Notes: generated by a model not told the origin, from the sequence alone. A stretch of 64,000 bases of DNA from Chryseobacterium oranimense (GCF_900129755.1 NZ_FQWT01000001.1:248001-312000); one strand, 5' to 3'; counted from the first letter of the stretch, positions 8,606-17,114 are shown. Made by a program: numbers and translations.

Positions 8606-10015
8606 ATGAAAACAAAGCTTTTATTAGCCTGGTGCATTTTACTTATATGCGCCGGCAGGGGAATTAATGCCCAGATCGTAATCACCAACAAAAAATTTTC
8701 CTTTGGTACAACCGGGAGAATCGGAGCTGTTTATTCTCCGAATGCCGATGGAAAAACAGGAAGACAGCTGAATCTGAACAATCAGGGATCTTTAGGAGGC
8801 AGAATGGATCAGGGAGATTATGTTGACTTTTTACCGGCTTTCCATTTTAGTCCGGTGGTAAACGGTGACAGTACAAAAAGTACAAAGATCGATATGCAGG
8901 CGAGGCTGAGCTTTTATTCAGGAGGAACTTTCCTGGGAAATGTAGATTCAAAATCCAATCAGGGGATGATTGTGGCCTTACCTGAAGCCTTTGTAGAAGC
9001 AAGAAATATTATGGGAAGTGACTGGGATGTCTGGGCAGGATCAAGATGGCTGAGATATGATGACATTCACATTGCAGATTACTTTTATTTTGATGACCAT
9101 TCCGCAACTGGTTGGGGACTAAGACATAAAAACACAAGGTTTTCAATGTTTTTCCCGGCAGCTATTGATACTGCAGCCAGCAACTCAACTCCTTATTCTT
9201 ACACCAATGTGATCAGCGGATCAAAAAATCTGATCTACAGACAAAGAGAAGTTTTTGTCCTTGAGCAGACCCTTCCATTTAAAAATACAAAGCACAAGCT
9301 GAAATTACTGGCAGAGTTTCATCATGTAGAAAAATCAGGGAAAAATTCTGTAGAGCAATATCCATCGGATCAGGGCTGGGTTTTTGGAGCTAAATTAAAT
9401 ACAGATATTGCAACAAAAATTCCGGGTTCATTCAATCAGCTTTCTGTAAGATACGGAACCGGAATCGCCAATGGAGGTGATAATGGTAATACACAGACCT
9501 GGCGAACCTACGGAGCTCCTGATGAGGTCACAAAAACATATAAAGGAGCTTACTCTTTTACGGTTGTTGAACATTTCCTCTGGAATATTTCAAACCGGTG
9601 GTCGCTTAATCCCTATGCCGTTTTCACCAAAAGTAAGGGAGGATCAACCAGTACTGATAAAGCGCTGGATTACTATAACCGTGAAATTTTCAACAGGAAA
9701 ACAGAATTTAATACGGGAATCAGAGCCACTTATTATTTAAACAACTGGTTTCATATTCTTTCCGAATTTCACTATGCAACGAGAAAAAACGGAACGCAGG
9801 ATGCAGCATCGATGATGAAACTGGTTTTAGCTCCCACCATTGTTCCTACGGCGGAAAGAAGTGTCTGGGCCAGACCGCACATTCGTTTTATTGCAGAAGT
9901 ATCAAGGTATAATGATGAGGCTATGAACAGTCTTTACTCACCGTTTTTACAGCAGTCTGGAGCCAAAAGATATGGGACCTATTTCGGAGTACGGACAGAA
10001 TGGTGGATTTTTTAA
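8606..10015 (+). CDS. LamB-like outer-membrane sugar porin
   Basis: This 469-residue protein has a signal peptide ending near INAQ and many short amphipathic beta strands rich in aromatic residues. It ends in Trp-Trp-Ile-Phe, the terminal aromatic typical of beta-barrel proteins. Segments such as WAGSRWLRYDDIHIADYFY and the DDHSATGWG loop resemble the maltoporin/LamB carbohydrate porin family. It begins 5 bp after the transporter gene. It probably lets the operon's sugar through the outer membrane, instead of a SusCD system. I am fairly sure of the class but not of the substrate. Confidence 0.72.
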   Translation: MKTKLLLAWCILLICAGRGINAQIVITNKKFSFGTTGRIGAVYSPNADGKTGRQLNLNNQGSLGGRMDQGDYVDFLPAFHFSPVVNGDSTKSTKIDMQARLSFYSGGTFLGNVDSKSNQGMIVALPEAFVEARNIMGSDWDVWAGSRWLRYDDIHIADYFYFDDHSATGWGLRHKNTRFSMFFPAAIDTAASNSTPYSYTNVISGSKNLIYRQREVFVLEQTLPFKNTKHKLKLLAEFHHVEKSGKNSVEQYPSDQGWVFGAKLNTDIATKIPGSFNQLSVRYGTGIANGGDNGNTQTWRTYGAPDEVTKTYKGAYSFTVVEHFLWNISNRWSLNPYAVFTKSKGGSTSTDKALDYYNREIFNRKTEFNTGIRATYYLNNWFHILSEFHYATRKNGTQDAASMMKLVLAPTIVPTAERSVWARPHIRFIAEVSRYNDEAMNSLYSPFLQQSGAKRYGTYFGVRTEWWIF

Positions 10016-10031
10016 ATTAAAATAAAGAAAT

Positions 10032-10874
10032 ATGATGAATATAAAATTAGGGGCTTCCCTACTCTCCTGGATCACTCCGCTATGGAATGCAGAATCAGGA
10101 AAATATGCGATAGAAAAAACTGCACAGGCCGGGTTTGATCTTATAGAAATACTGTTACCCGGATCAATGGATTTTGATGCATCCACGGTAAAAAAACAAT
10201 TGAAAGACAACCATCTGGAAGCTGTCTGTTCGCTGAATCTTCCAAAAGATGCTCATATTGCGTTTGAGCCTGAAGCTGCGGAAAAGCTTATCAAAAAAGC
10301 CATCGATAAAGTATATGAACTGGAAACCAATCTTCTGGCTGGTGTCTTGCATGGCGGAATCGGTGTTTTTACAGGAAAACCAATTACAGAAAATGAAAAA
10401 GAAATCATTGCTGATGTATGGTCTAATTTGGCAGATTACGCCCAAACCAGAAGTATAGATATCGCCATAGAACCTATCAACCGCTATGAATCCTATGTCT
10501 GCAATAGGGCTGAAAATGTACTGGAACTTATAAAAAAAACAGGTAAAAATAATCTCTTCCTTCACCTTGATACCTTCCATATGAATATCGAGGAAGATAA
10601 TTTTTATGACCCGATTATCAAATCCGGAAAAATGCTGAAGCACATTCATGTGACAGAATCTCACCGGGGCATGCTGGGAGAAGGGACCATCAATTGGGAA
10701 GAGTTTTTCTCTGCATTGAAAAAAATCAATTTTGAAGGAAACCTGGTTCTTGAAAATTTCAGCTCTTCAATTCCGGGAATGCAGGAAAAGGTTTCATTAT
10801 GGCAGAAATCACCTTATGATGCTCAAACATTGGCAGAAGGAAGTCTTGCCTTTTTAAAGAAGCATCTCAGCTGA
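10032..10874 (+). CDS. Ketose 3-epimerase-like sugar epimerase (xylose-isomerase-type TIM barrel)
   Basis: This 280-residue TIM-barrel protein has the metal and catalytic motifs of the D-tagatose/D-psicose 3-epimerase group. They are a Glu in IAIEPINRYESYVCN, an Asp in LHLDTFHMNIEE, a His in HIHVTESHRG and a final Glu in LVLENF, in the usual order. In that group the two Glu residues act as acid/base and a divalent metal is bound. The start could be either of two adjacent ATG codons. As last gene of the operon it would convert allulose or a related ketose to fructose for the kinase. The exact ketose is inferred from context only. Confidence 0.75.
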   Translation: MMNIKLGASLLSWITPLWNAESGKYAIEKTAQAGFDLIEILLPGSMDFDASTVKKQLKDNHLEAVCSLNLPKDAHIAFEPEAAEKLIKKAIDKVYELETNLLAGVLHGGIGVFTGKPITENEKEIIADVWSNLADYAQTRSIDIAIEPINRYESYVCNRAENVLELIKKTGKNNLFLHLDTFHMNIEEDNFYDPIIKSGKMLKHIHVTESHRGMLGEGTINWEEFFSALKKINFEGNLVLENFSSSIPGMQEKVSLWQKSPYDAQTLAEGSLAFLKKHLS

Positions 10875-10909
10875 TAAAATTATCTGTTATATTAATCTGA
10901 AACTTATGG

Positions 10910-10930
10910 AAAGCGGAAATTGTCCGCTTT
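10910..10930 (+). terminator. Terminator of the ketose operon
   Basis: AAAGCGGA and TCCGCTTT form a perfect 8-bp stem with a 5-base loop, ending in a short T run. Its 3' arm overlaps the first half of the Dps promoter repeat. Confidence 0.55.
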
Positions 10931-10997
10931 TCACCGATTGATTCTGCCCGTTCGCCGAAAATACATATTGTTTTCCAAGATTATGGCTGACCTTTAC
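10929..10997 (+). promoter_or_regulatory. Dps promoter with LytTR-type direct repeat
   Basis: TTTCACCGA (10929-10937) and GTTCGCCGA (10950-10958) are direct repeats with a 21-bp period. CTTTAC at 10992-10997 starts exactly 42 bp after the second repeat and is 47 bp before the Dps start. The same geometry is found at 16322-16390 and 17005-17073. Confidence 0.65.
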
Positions 10998-11038
10998 ATC
11001 AGAAAAAGGCAATAATGCTCAACTAAAATCTTATTATT

Positions 11039-11512
11039 ATGAAAACAAAAATCGGAATTACAGAAAAAAACACGGAAGCTGTTGCAGAACAATTAGCAAA
11101 ACTATTAGCAGATGAAACGCTGCTTTACATTAAAACAAGAAATGCCCACTGGAACGTAACCGGAGATAACTTCCATGCCAATCACATTTTCTTTGAAGAA
11201 CAATACAAACAGCTGGATGAACTGATAGACAGCGTTGCAGAAAGGATGCGTAAAATCGGGCATTATGCACCGGCGACTATGAAAATCTATTTGGAACTGA
11301 CTCATTTAACGGAATACAGTGAAAGAACAAACGATGGTTTGGGATATATGAAAGACTTGTTAAGTGATCATGAAAGCATTATCGAATTTCTTCGTGGAAA
11401 TATCACTCCATTTGCAGAAAAATACAAAGATTACGGTACCAGCGATTTTATTACAGGCCTGATGGAAACCCATGAAGAAATGGCATGGATGATCCGTTCC
11501 TATTTCAGATAA
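11039..11512 (+). CDS. dps: Dps DNA-protecting ferritin-like protein
   Basis: This 157-residue protein of normal Dps length has the ferroxidase-site signature: His in NAHWNVTG, then Asp/Glu in HIFFEEQYKQLDELIDSVAER. Dps assembles into 12-mers that oxidise Fe(II) with hydrogen peroxide, store the iron and protect DNA. It has its own promoter with the 21-bp direct repeat, and it precedes a LytTR response regulator by 54 bp. Together with the peroxiredoxin and thioredoxin-like genes further on, it points to an oxidative or starvation stress regulon. Confidence 0.93.
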   Translation: MKTKIGITEKNTEAVAEQLAKLLADETLLYIKTRNAHWNVTGDNFHANHIFFEEQYKQLDELIDSVAERMRKIGHYAPATMKIYLELTHLTEYSERTNDGLGYMKDLLSDHESIIEFLRGNITPFAEKYKDYGTSDFITGLMETHEEMAWMIRSYFR

Positions 11513-11534
11513 CACAATATAAAAAAGTTATAAT

Positions 11535-11542
11535 TATCTTTG
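11535..11542 (+). promoter_or_regulatory. Possible -7 element before the LytTR regulator
   Basis: TATCTTTG matches TAnnTTTG 25 bases upstream of the start codon at 11567. No clear TTG -33 element is present, so the gene may also be read through from dps. Confidence 0.4.
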
Positions 11543-11566
11543 TGTAAACCATAAACAACTATACCT

Positions 11567-12262
11567 ATGAAAGCCTTAATCGTGGATGATAATGATATTG
11601 CAAGAACAACATTAGCCCACCTCGCGAAACAGGTTCCGGATCTTTCCATTGTCAGCGAGTTTTCCAATGCTATAGAAGCTTATCATTATCTTCAGTCCAA
11701 TTCAGTCGATCTGATATTTCTCGATATTGAAATGCCGGAAATGACAGGGATTGAGCTCACGAAAACCCTTTCCGGTAAAGAGACCATCATCATTTTCACA
11801 ACCTCAAAAAAGGAATATGCACTGGAAGCCTTTGAACTCAATATTGCAGATTATCTTCTTAAGCCCATTATGCCGGTAAGATTTCTGCAGGCAGTAAGCA
11901 AGGCACAGACGATTCTTGAAAGCAGAAAAGAAAATGTGGAAATCACAAGAGATGAGTTTCTTTTTGTAAGGGATTCCAATATTACAAGGCGCTTAAAACT
12001 GGATGATATTTTCTATGCTGAGGCCATGGGTGATTATGTAAAGTTTTATACCAAAGAAAAGATGTTTGCCATTCACGGTAAAATGAAAACTGCTGAAGAA
12101 CGTCTTCCTAAAGATCATTTTATAAGAGTCCATCGTTCTTATATTGTTTCTGTAGGCAAAATTGATACTCTTCAGGACGGTGGTATTATGATCAACGGTA
12201 AATTCATTCCCGTAGCAGATGCATACAGGAAAGCACTTAATACAAGAATGAATGTCTTTTAG
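11567..12262 (+). CDS. LytTR-family response regulator
   Basis: This 231-residue protein has an N-terminal receiver domain with the acidic pair DD at 7-8, phospho-acceptor Asp53 in IFLDIEMPEM, and the conserved Thr and Lys (TTSK, LLKP). A C-terminal LytTR DNA-binding domain follows, with the family motif IFYAEAMGDYVKFYT and HRSYIVS. LytTR proteins bind pairs of roughly 9-bp direct repeats spaced about two helical turns. Such repeats occur before dps and two other nearby promoters, so these are its likely targets. The hybrid kinase that follows is the likely phosphate donor. Confidence 0.92.
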   Translation: MKALIVDDNDIARTTLAHLAKQVPDLSIVSEFSNAIEAYHYLQSNSVDLIFLDIEMPEMTGIELTKTLSGKETIIIFTTSKKEYALEAFELNIADYLLKPIMPVRFLQAVSKAQTILESRKENVEITRDEFLFVRDSNITRRLKLDDIFYAEAMGDYVKFYTKEKMFAIHGKMKTAEERLPKDHFIRVHRSYIVSVGKIDTLQDGGIMINGKFIPVADAYRKALNTRMNVF

Positions 12263-12372
12263 CGGTTACAGGCAATCAAACATTTGAATTCGGCTTGATT
12301 TAAGCCAGTGAACAGTTCCGGGTCCGTCTTGACTTTTTACCGGTATTTTATCTTAAAATCAGACCGTTAATT

Positions 12373-14580
12373 ATGAAAAATATATCATCAGTAATGGATA
12401 ACAAGCGATTCAGCTATTTTATTATCCTGACATTTATTGCGGGCTCACTCCTGTTGATAGCTGTTCAGCTCAATTCTGCAGGAAATACCAAAGCGCTGAT
12501 TCAGAATAACAATACTTTGCTGAGCGAATTACGTTCCAGCAATCATTTAAGGGAAATTGACCGTGATATTCTTGGAGTGGAAAGCAGAATAAGAGCTTCT
12601 ATTGCAACGAATGACACCACGCATCTCGAAGGCATTGATCAAAAAATCAGTCAGATCGAAAATTTCCTGGATTCTCTGTCCAAAGACAATGTAAATGCGG
12701 AAGAAGAAAAACTGATCCACCGGCTAAGCGTTCTTGCCATGGAAAAGAAGACAACCAAAGACAAGCTATTGCATCGTTATATCACTTTGGGAAATATGGA
12801 CGACAATACCTCCATTGCCAATCCTCGTGCAAGGAATATTTCCAATGAGATCACCAGAATCACGGCTAAAATATACGAAAGCAGAAAGCTGAATATGGTT
12901 GAACTCAGCCAGAGAAGTGAAGAAATGGGACAAAAAGCAAGATTTTACGACATCTCAATACTGATCTTACTGATTTTGGGCGGTTCTGTTGTTGGATATC
13001 ACATTCTTCGGCAGTTTAAACGTCAGAGATTACTCATAAGCGAACTTGATATTGCCGAGAAAAAAGCATTGGTGGCGGCACAAACCAAAGAAAATTTCCT
13101 TGCCAATATGAGCCATGAAATCAGAACTCCCTTAAGCGGAATTCTCGGGTTTACCAATTTGCTGCAAAAACGTCCGCTGGATGAAACTTCAGCAGAATTT
13201 GTCTCTTCAATACAGCGTTCCGGGGAAAACCTGATGGCCATCATCAATGATATTCTTGATTTATCCAAAATAGAAGCAGGAATGATGCGCATTACCCCTG
13301 GAATTTTCAGCATCAACGGTCTGGTTAATTCCGTAGAAACATTTTTTACCGAACGGGCCAAAGAAAAAGGACTTACCATCTCCAGTACCATTGATCCTTC
13401 CATTCCTGACACATTGGTAGGAGACGCTACAAGACTGACACAGATTTTAGTTAACCTGATCGGAAATGCCATAAAATTTACCCACCAGGGAAATATTTCT
13501 GTTGAAATCTACAGTAAACAGCAAACAGATAAGAAAGCCGTTCTCGGATTCAGGATTTCAGATACAGGAATTGGAATTGACAAAGAAAAGCTTACTGAAA
13601 TATTCGAAAGATTCAATCAGGGAGAAGACTCAACGACAAGAAATTACGGAGGAACAGGATTAGGTTTATCCATTGTAAAAAGCTTAATTCTCCTGCAGAA
13701 CGGAAACATTGAAGTAAGCAGTGAACCGGGGAAAGGAACTACCTTTCATTTCTACATTCCTTACGGAGTTGCTGAGGAACAGCTTACTGTGCTGCCAACT
13801 GCTGATCCGCATTATTTTAAGGATAAATCCAACACACCTCTGAAAGTTCTGGTAGTTGATGATAATGTGATCAATCAAAGCCTGATGAAACATCTGCTTT
13901 CCCAGTGGAATATTGATTTTCATATTGCATCGAACGGTCTTGAAGCAGTAAGTTATCTTAAAAGCAATGCATGCGATCTGGTTTTAATGGATATACAGAT
14001 GCCTCACATGGACGGATATGCAGCTACCCAGAAAATCCGGGAAGAACTCAGACTGGATATTCCGATCATCGCAATGACCGCCCATGCCCTGGCAGGCGAA
14101 AGAGAAAGATGCCTGAGCCGTGGGATGAACGAATATATTTCCAAGCCTGTCAATGAAGAAGAGCTGTTTACACTGATTTCAAAATTCGGAATTAAAGAAA
14201 AAAAGAAACCAGATAAGAAAACTGAAATACCATCAACTGATTACCATTATATCAATCTCACTTATATGCAGACGGTGAGCGGCGGCGACAAAAGTTTCGA
14301 AAAAATGGTCACGCAACAGTTTATTGAGAACATTCCCAATCATCTACAGAAACTGATAGTGGCTTACGAAAACAAAGATTTTCAGGAGGTGAAACTGTGG
14401 GCTCATGATCTGAAATCCAGTATTGCCATTATGGGATTACATCCTCTTTTAAAAGAAAAACTCGATATTCTTGAAACAGCATCAGAAGGAAACCCTGATC
14501 TGCAAAAAATACTGACAGAAGTACAGAAAGTTCTGTCAGAAGCGGTTTCCGAAGCTGAAGCATTTTCAAAAACAATTTAA
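12373..14580 (+). CDS. ArcB-like tripartite hybrid histidine kinase
   Basis: This 735-residue inner-membrane sensor has two membrane segments (about 14-33 and 195-213) around a helical periplasmic domain of the CHASE3/4HB kind. The HisKA domain follows, with phospho-His248 in MSHEIRTP. The HATPase domain has N, G1 and G2 boxes (NLIGNAIKF, DTGIGI, GGTGLGLSI). A receiver domain carries Asp540 in LMDIQMPHMDG, and a C-terminal HPt domain carries His678 in AHDLKSS. The His-Asp-His relay needs a separate response regulator as final acceptor. The LytTR protein encoded 110 bp upstream is the obvious partner. The signal sensed is not known. Confidence 0.92.
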   Translation: MKNISSVMDNKRFSYFIILTFIAGSLLLIAVQLNSAGNTKALIQNNNTLLSELRSSNHLREIDRDILGVESRIRASIATNDTTHLEGIDQKISQIENFLDSLSKDNVNAEEEKLIHRLSVLAMEKKTTKDKLLHRYITLGNMDDNTSIANPRARNISNEITRITAKIYESRKLNMVELSQRSEEMGQKARFYDISILILLILGGSVVGYHILRQFKRQRLLISELDIAEKKALVAAQTKENFLANMSHEIRTPLSGILGFTNLLQKRPLDETSAEFVSSIQRSGENLMAIINDILDLSKIEAGMMRITPGIFSINGLVNSVETFFTERAKEKGLTISSTIDPSIPDTLVGDATRLTQILVNLIGNAIKFTHQGNISVEIYSKQQTDKKAVLGFRISDTGIGIDKEKLTEIFERFNQGEDSTTRNYGGTGLGLSIVKSLILLQNGNIEVSSEPGKGTTFHFYIPYGVAEEQLTVLPTADPHYFKDKSNTPLKVLVVDDNVINQSLMKHLLSQWNIDFHIASNGLEAVSYLKSNACDLVLMDIQMPHMDGYAATQKIREELRLDIPIIAMTAHALAGERERCLSRGMNEYISKPVNEEELFTLISKFGIKEKKKPDKKTEIPSTDYHYINLTYMQTVSGGDKSFEKMVTQQFIENIPNHLQKLIVAYENKDFQEVKLWAHDLKSSIAIMGLHPLLKEKLDILETASEGNPDLQKILTEVQKVLSEAVSEAEAFSKTI

Positions 14581-14591
14581 AAAAAGAAAAA

Positions 14592-15650
14592 ATGAATTTA
14601 TTTTCACCCATACACATTCGCAATCTTACCCTAAAGAACAGGATTGTATTATCTCCTATGCAGCAATACAGTGCTAAAAACGGAGTTCCCGGCAACTGGC
14701 ATCTCGTCCACCTCGGAAGCAGGGCTGTTGGCGGCGCAGGATTAATTCTTACCGAATGTACAGCCGTTTCAGAAGAAGGTCTGGCTACATTATCTGATGT
14801 AGGAATCTGGAATGACGAACAGAAAAATGCATGGAAAAACATCGTGAATTTTGTACATGAACAGGATGCTAAAATAGGAATTCAACTTTGGCATGCAGGA
14901 GGAAAAGGAAGCCTGAAACATCCCAATGAAAGAATGAAACCCCTCACTCCGGAAGAAGGGGGCTGGACTGTAAAATCCTCCTCAGCTCATGAGTTCAACG
15001 GAGTTTTTGCAGAAGAACTCACCATTGATGAGATACAGGAACTGAAGACGAAATTCGTTAAAGCAGCTCTTCGTGCCGTTGAAACAGGTTTTGATACCAT
15101 TGAACTTCACGCAGGCCATGGTTATTTATTCCATCAGTTTTATTCCGCAGTAATCAATAAAAGACAGGATGAATATGGCGGAAGTTTTGAGAACAGAATC
15201 CGTTTTCTTGTAGAAACCGTTCAGGAAATCAGGAAAGTTATTCCTGCTGAAATGCCTCTGTTCGTAAGAATTTCTGCAGTTGACTATATAGAATCGGATG
15301 AAGCCTGGACTTTGGAAGACAGCATTAAACTTTCAGAAATCCTTAAAGAAAATGGTGTAGATTTCATTACAGCATCCGGCGGAGGATTTACCAATGTAAG
15401 CAAGGATAAAGTATTTCCGGGATATCAGGTTCCTTTTGCAAAAGCCATTAAAGAACAGACCGGGATTTTAACAGGAGCTGTGGGAATGATTACGGAAGCA
15501 GAACAGGCCAATGATATTATTGTCAAAGGAGATGCAGATCTGGTAATCATTGCCCGGGAACATCTGAGAGATCCTTATTTTGCTATTCATTCTGCCAAGG
15601 CATTAGGTATTGAAACAGAAATTCCGTGGCAGTATAAAAGAGCGTATTAA
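14592..15650 (+). CDS. Old yellow enzyme family NADH:flavin oxidoreductase (YqjM-like)
   Basis: This 352-residue TIM-barrel flavoenzyme starts 11 bp after the kinase gene and is probably co-transcribed with it. It matches the YqjM class by the N-terminal LKNRIVLSPMQQYS, GIQLWHAG, and the substrate-binding His pair in ELHAGHGYLFHQF (His173 and His176). The redox-tuning Cys found in YqjM (SPMC) is Gln24 here, so its flavin potential and substrate range may differ. The family uses NAD(P)H and FMN to reduce activated alkenes, quinones and nitro compounds, and is often induced by oxidative or electrophile stress. Confidence 0.9.
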   Translation: MNLFSPIHIRNLTLKNRIVLSPMQQYSAKNGVPGNWHLVHLGSRAVGGAGLILTECTAVSEEGLATLSDVGIWNDEQKNAWKNIVNFVHEQDAKIGIQLWHAGGKGSLKHPNERMKPLTPEEGGWTVKSSSAHEFNGVFAEELTIDEIQELKTKFVKAALRAVETGFDTIELHAGHGYLFHQFYSAVINKRQDEYGGSFENRIRFLVETVQEIRKVIPAEMPLFVRISAVDYIESDEAWTLEDSIKLSEILKENGVDFITASGGGFTNVSKDKVFPGYQVPFAKAIKEQTGILTGAVGMITEAEQANDIIVKGDADLVIIAREHLRDPYFAIHSAKALGIETEIPWQYKRAY

Positions 15651-15672
15651 ATTAACCAGTAAAAAATCAGTT

Positions 15673-16224
15673 ATGGAAAATCAGGGTGCCTCAGTAGTCA
15701 TTACCCATCATATTCTGGATGGAAAACAATCACAATATGAAAAATGGCTGGACGAAATTATTCCTGTCACCAGGCATTCGGAAGGCTTTATTGATCTTCA
15801 GATTATTCGTCCTATTCCCGATCTGACTTTTGTGTACACTGTCATTATCCGGTTTGATACGATTAACCATCTTAAAAGCTGGATGGAATCGGATAACCGG
15901 AAAAAACTCATTGAGAAAGCCAATCCGCTGTTCAGAAAAAACGACCATTACCAGATCAGATCAGGGCTTGATTTTCTTTTTACTACAGAAAATGAAGGGA
16001 ATAAAGTTCCGGTACGCTGGAAACAGTTTCTGGCAACCTGGTCTGCCATTTATCCGCTGTCTGTACTTATTCCTGCTTTGATCATTCCTTTTTTACGGTT
16101 TTTACATATTCCGCCCAATCATTATTCCGACGGATTCATCAATTCCGGGATCATTGTTTTTCTAATGGTGTTTGCTGTGATGCCCAATTATACCAAACTG
16201 ATTAAAAAATGGCTATATAAATAA
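15673..16224 (+). CDS. ABM-domain membrane protein
   Basis: This 183-residue protein has an N-terminal antibiotic-biosynthesis-monooxygenase (ABM, ferredoxin-like fold) domain at about 8-100, with ITHHILDGKQSQYEKW and the pattern HSEGFIDLQIIRP. Two membrane helices follow (about 118-138 and 151-170). The frame extends upstream to 15610 inside the preceding gene, but the ATG at 15673, 22 bp after the oxidoreductase stop, gives the conserved ABM start. ABM domains are found in quinone-oxidising, heme-degrading and signal proteins; the function of this membrane-anchored type is unknown. It ends the kinase-oxidoreductase unit. Confidence 0.8.
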   Translation: MENQGASVVITHHILDGKQSQYEKWLDEIIPVTRHSEGFIDLQIIRPIPDLTFVYTVIIRFDTINHLKSWMESDNRKKLIEKANPLFRKNDHYQIRSGLDFLFTTENEGNKVPVRWKQFLATWSAIYPLSVLIPALIIPFLRFLHIPPNHYSDGFINSGIIVFLMVFAVMPNYTKLIKKWLYK

Positions 16225-16249
16225 CTCTATTTAAAAATTATCCATTATC

Positions 16250-16277
16250 AATCACTGTAACCCACAGTGATTTTTTG
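16250..16277 (+). terminator. Strong Rho-independent terminator
   Basis: AATCACTGT and ACAGTGATT form a perfect 9-bp stem around a 5-base loop (AACCC), followed by TTTTTG. It closes the transcription unit ending with the ABM-domain gene. Confidence 0.85.
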
Positions 16278-16321
16278 TTTTCAGGAACCCCACCCTGTTA
16301 CTATTTGAACATCACCAGCTT

Positions 16322-16390
16322 ATTCAACGATACTTTTCGCCTGTTGACCGAACAGCATTTAAAATTAAAACAACCGGTTTGTAGCTTTAC
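16322..16390 (+). promoter_or_regulatory. LytTR-type promoter, second copy
   Basis: ATTCAACGA (16322-16330) and GTTGACCGA (16343-16351) repeat with a 21-bp period. CTTTAC at 16385-16390, part of TAGCTTTAC, starts 42 bp after the second repeat and 40 bp before the start codon. Confidence 0.65.
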
Positions 16391-16424
16391 ATCATCAATA
16401 ACATAACAATCAAAATCAACAACT

Positions 16425-16982
16425 ATGGAAATCTTACAAACTCCCGAAAACGCACTATCTCACTCAAGCGTAAGTGCCATCATCCATGCACCCATTGAAA
16501 AAGTGAATATCGCAGACTGGCTGCTTAATCTGCCGGACGCCGAATACCAGCGCTGCTCTACCCAGCATATCGGAGCTGCTATTTCTGTTACTTTTGATGG
16601 TAAGCCGGTATCCTTAAATGTAGAAACCATTGGGGATGCACTGATGGTACAGCATTATGTTGCAGATCTTCACCGTCCTGATTACTGCCGCATGCTTTCC
16701 ATCTCTGATTCAATTACAAGAAACGGACGTACAAAAGTTCAGGTTCTGTGGGAGCTGAAAGTGACAAAGATTGACGAAAACACCTGTCTTTACACCAATG
16801 AAATTCACGCGACAGCTACTCCAGAAATGTTTGAATATTTGAAAGAACATGGGATCAACCTTGCAGATGCTGCCGCATCCAGACAGGCTGCTTCTGACGC
16901 CCACAATCATGAAGAAACACCAAACTTTGCAAAAAGTATTGAAAATAAAGCACTGACAGGGCAATATAACCAGCCTTTTTAA
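16425..16982 (+). CDS. Unknown cytoplasmic protein, possibly SRPBCC-like fold
   Basis: I do not recognise this 185-residue protein. It has no signal peptide or membrane segment. The N-terminal pattern (VSAIIHAPIEKVNIADWL) followed by alternating strands up to VLWELKV resembles START/SRPBCC ligand-binding proteins, but that is a guess. The C-terminus is helical and polar and ends in a His/Glu-rich stretch, SDAHNHEETPNF. It is a single gene under its own LytTR-type promoter, between a strong terminator and the next LytTR-type promoter. It is therefore probably part of the same stress response as Dps. Confidence 0.6.
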   Translation: MEILQTPENALSHSSVSAIIHAPIEKVNIADWLLNLPDAEYQRCSTQHIGAAISVTFDGKPVSLNVETIGDALMVQHYVADLHRPDYCRMLSISDSITRNGRTKVQVLWELKVTKIDENTCLYTNEIHATATPEMFEYLKEHGINLADAAASRQAASDAHNHEETPNFAKSIENKALTGQYNQPF

Positions 16983-17004
16983 AAAAGTGGCAAGCCCTTC
17001 ATAT

Positions 17005-17073
17005 CCTCAACGACTCATTTTGCCTTTTCACCGAATAATATAAAAAAAAGGCAAGATTTCGGGATAGCTTTAC
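17005..17073 (+). promoter_or_regulatory. LytTR-type promoter, third copy
   Basis: CCTCAACGA (17005-17013) and TTTCACCGA (17026-17034) repeat with a 21-bp period. CTTTAC at 17068-17073, part of TAGCTTTAC, starts 42 bp after the second repeat and 47 bp before the bicupin start. TTGCCTTTT/AAAAGGCAA (17020-17028, 17046-17054) also forms a hairpin that could terminate the preceding gene. Confidence 0.65.
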
Positions 17074-17114
17074 CATAACAAAAACAAAGAGCATTAATCA
17101 CTAAAAATAATACT

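Noticed and set aside
12292..12306. GGCTT/AAGCC hairpin between the LytTR and kinase genes as a terminator
   Set aside because: A 5-bp stem with no T run on either strand; too weak to call.
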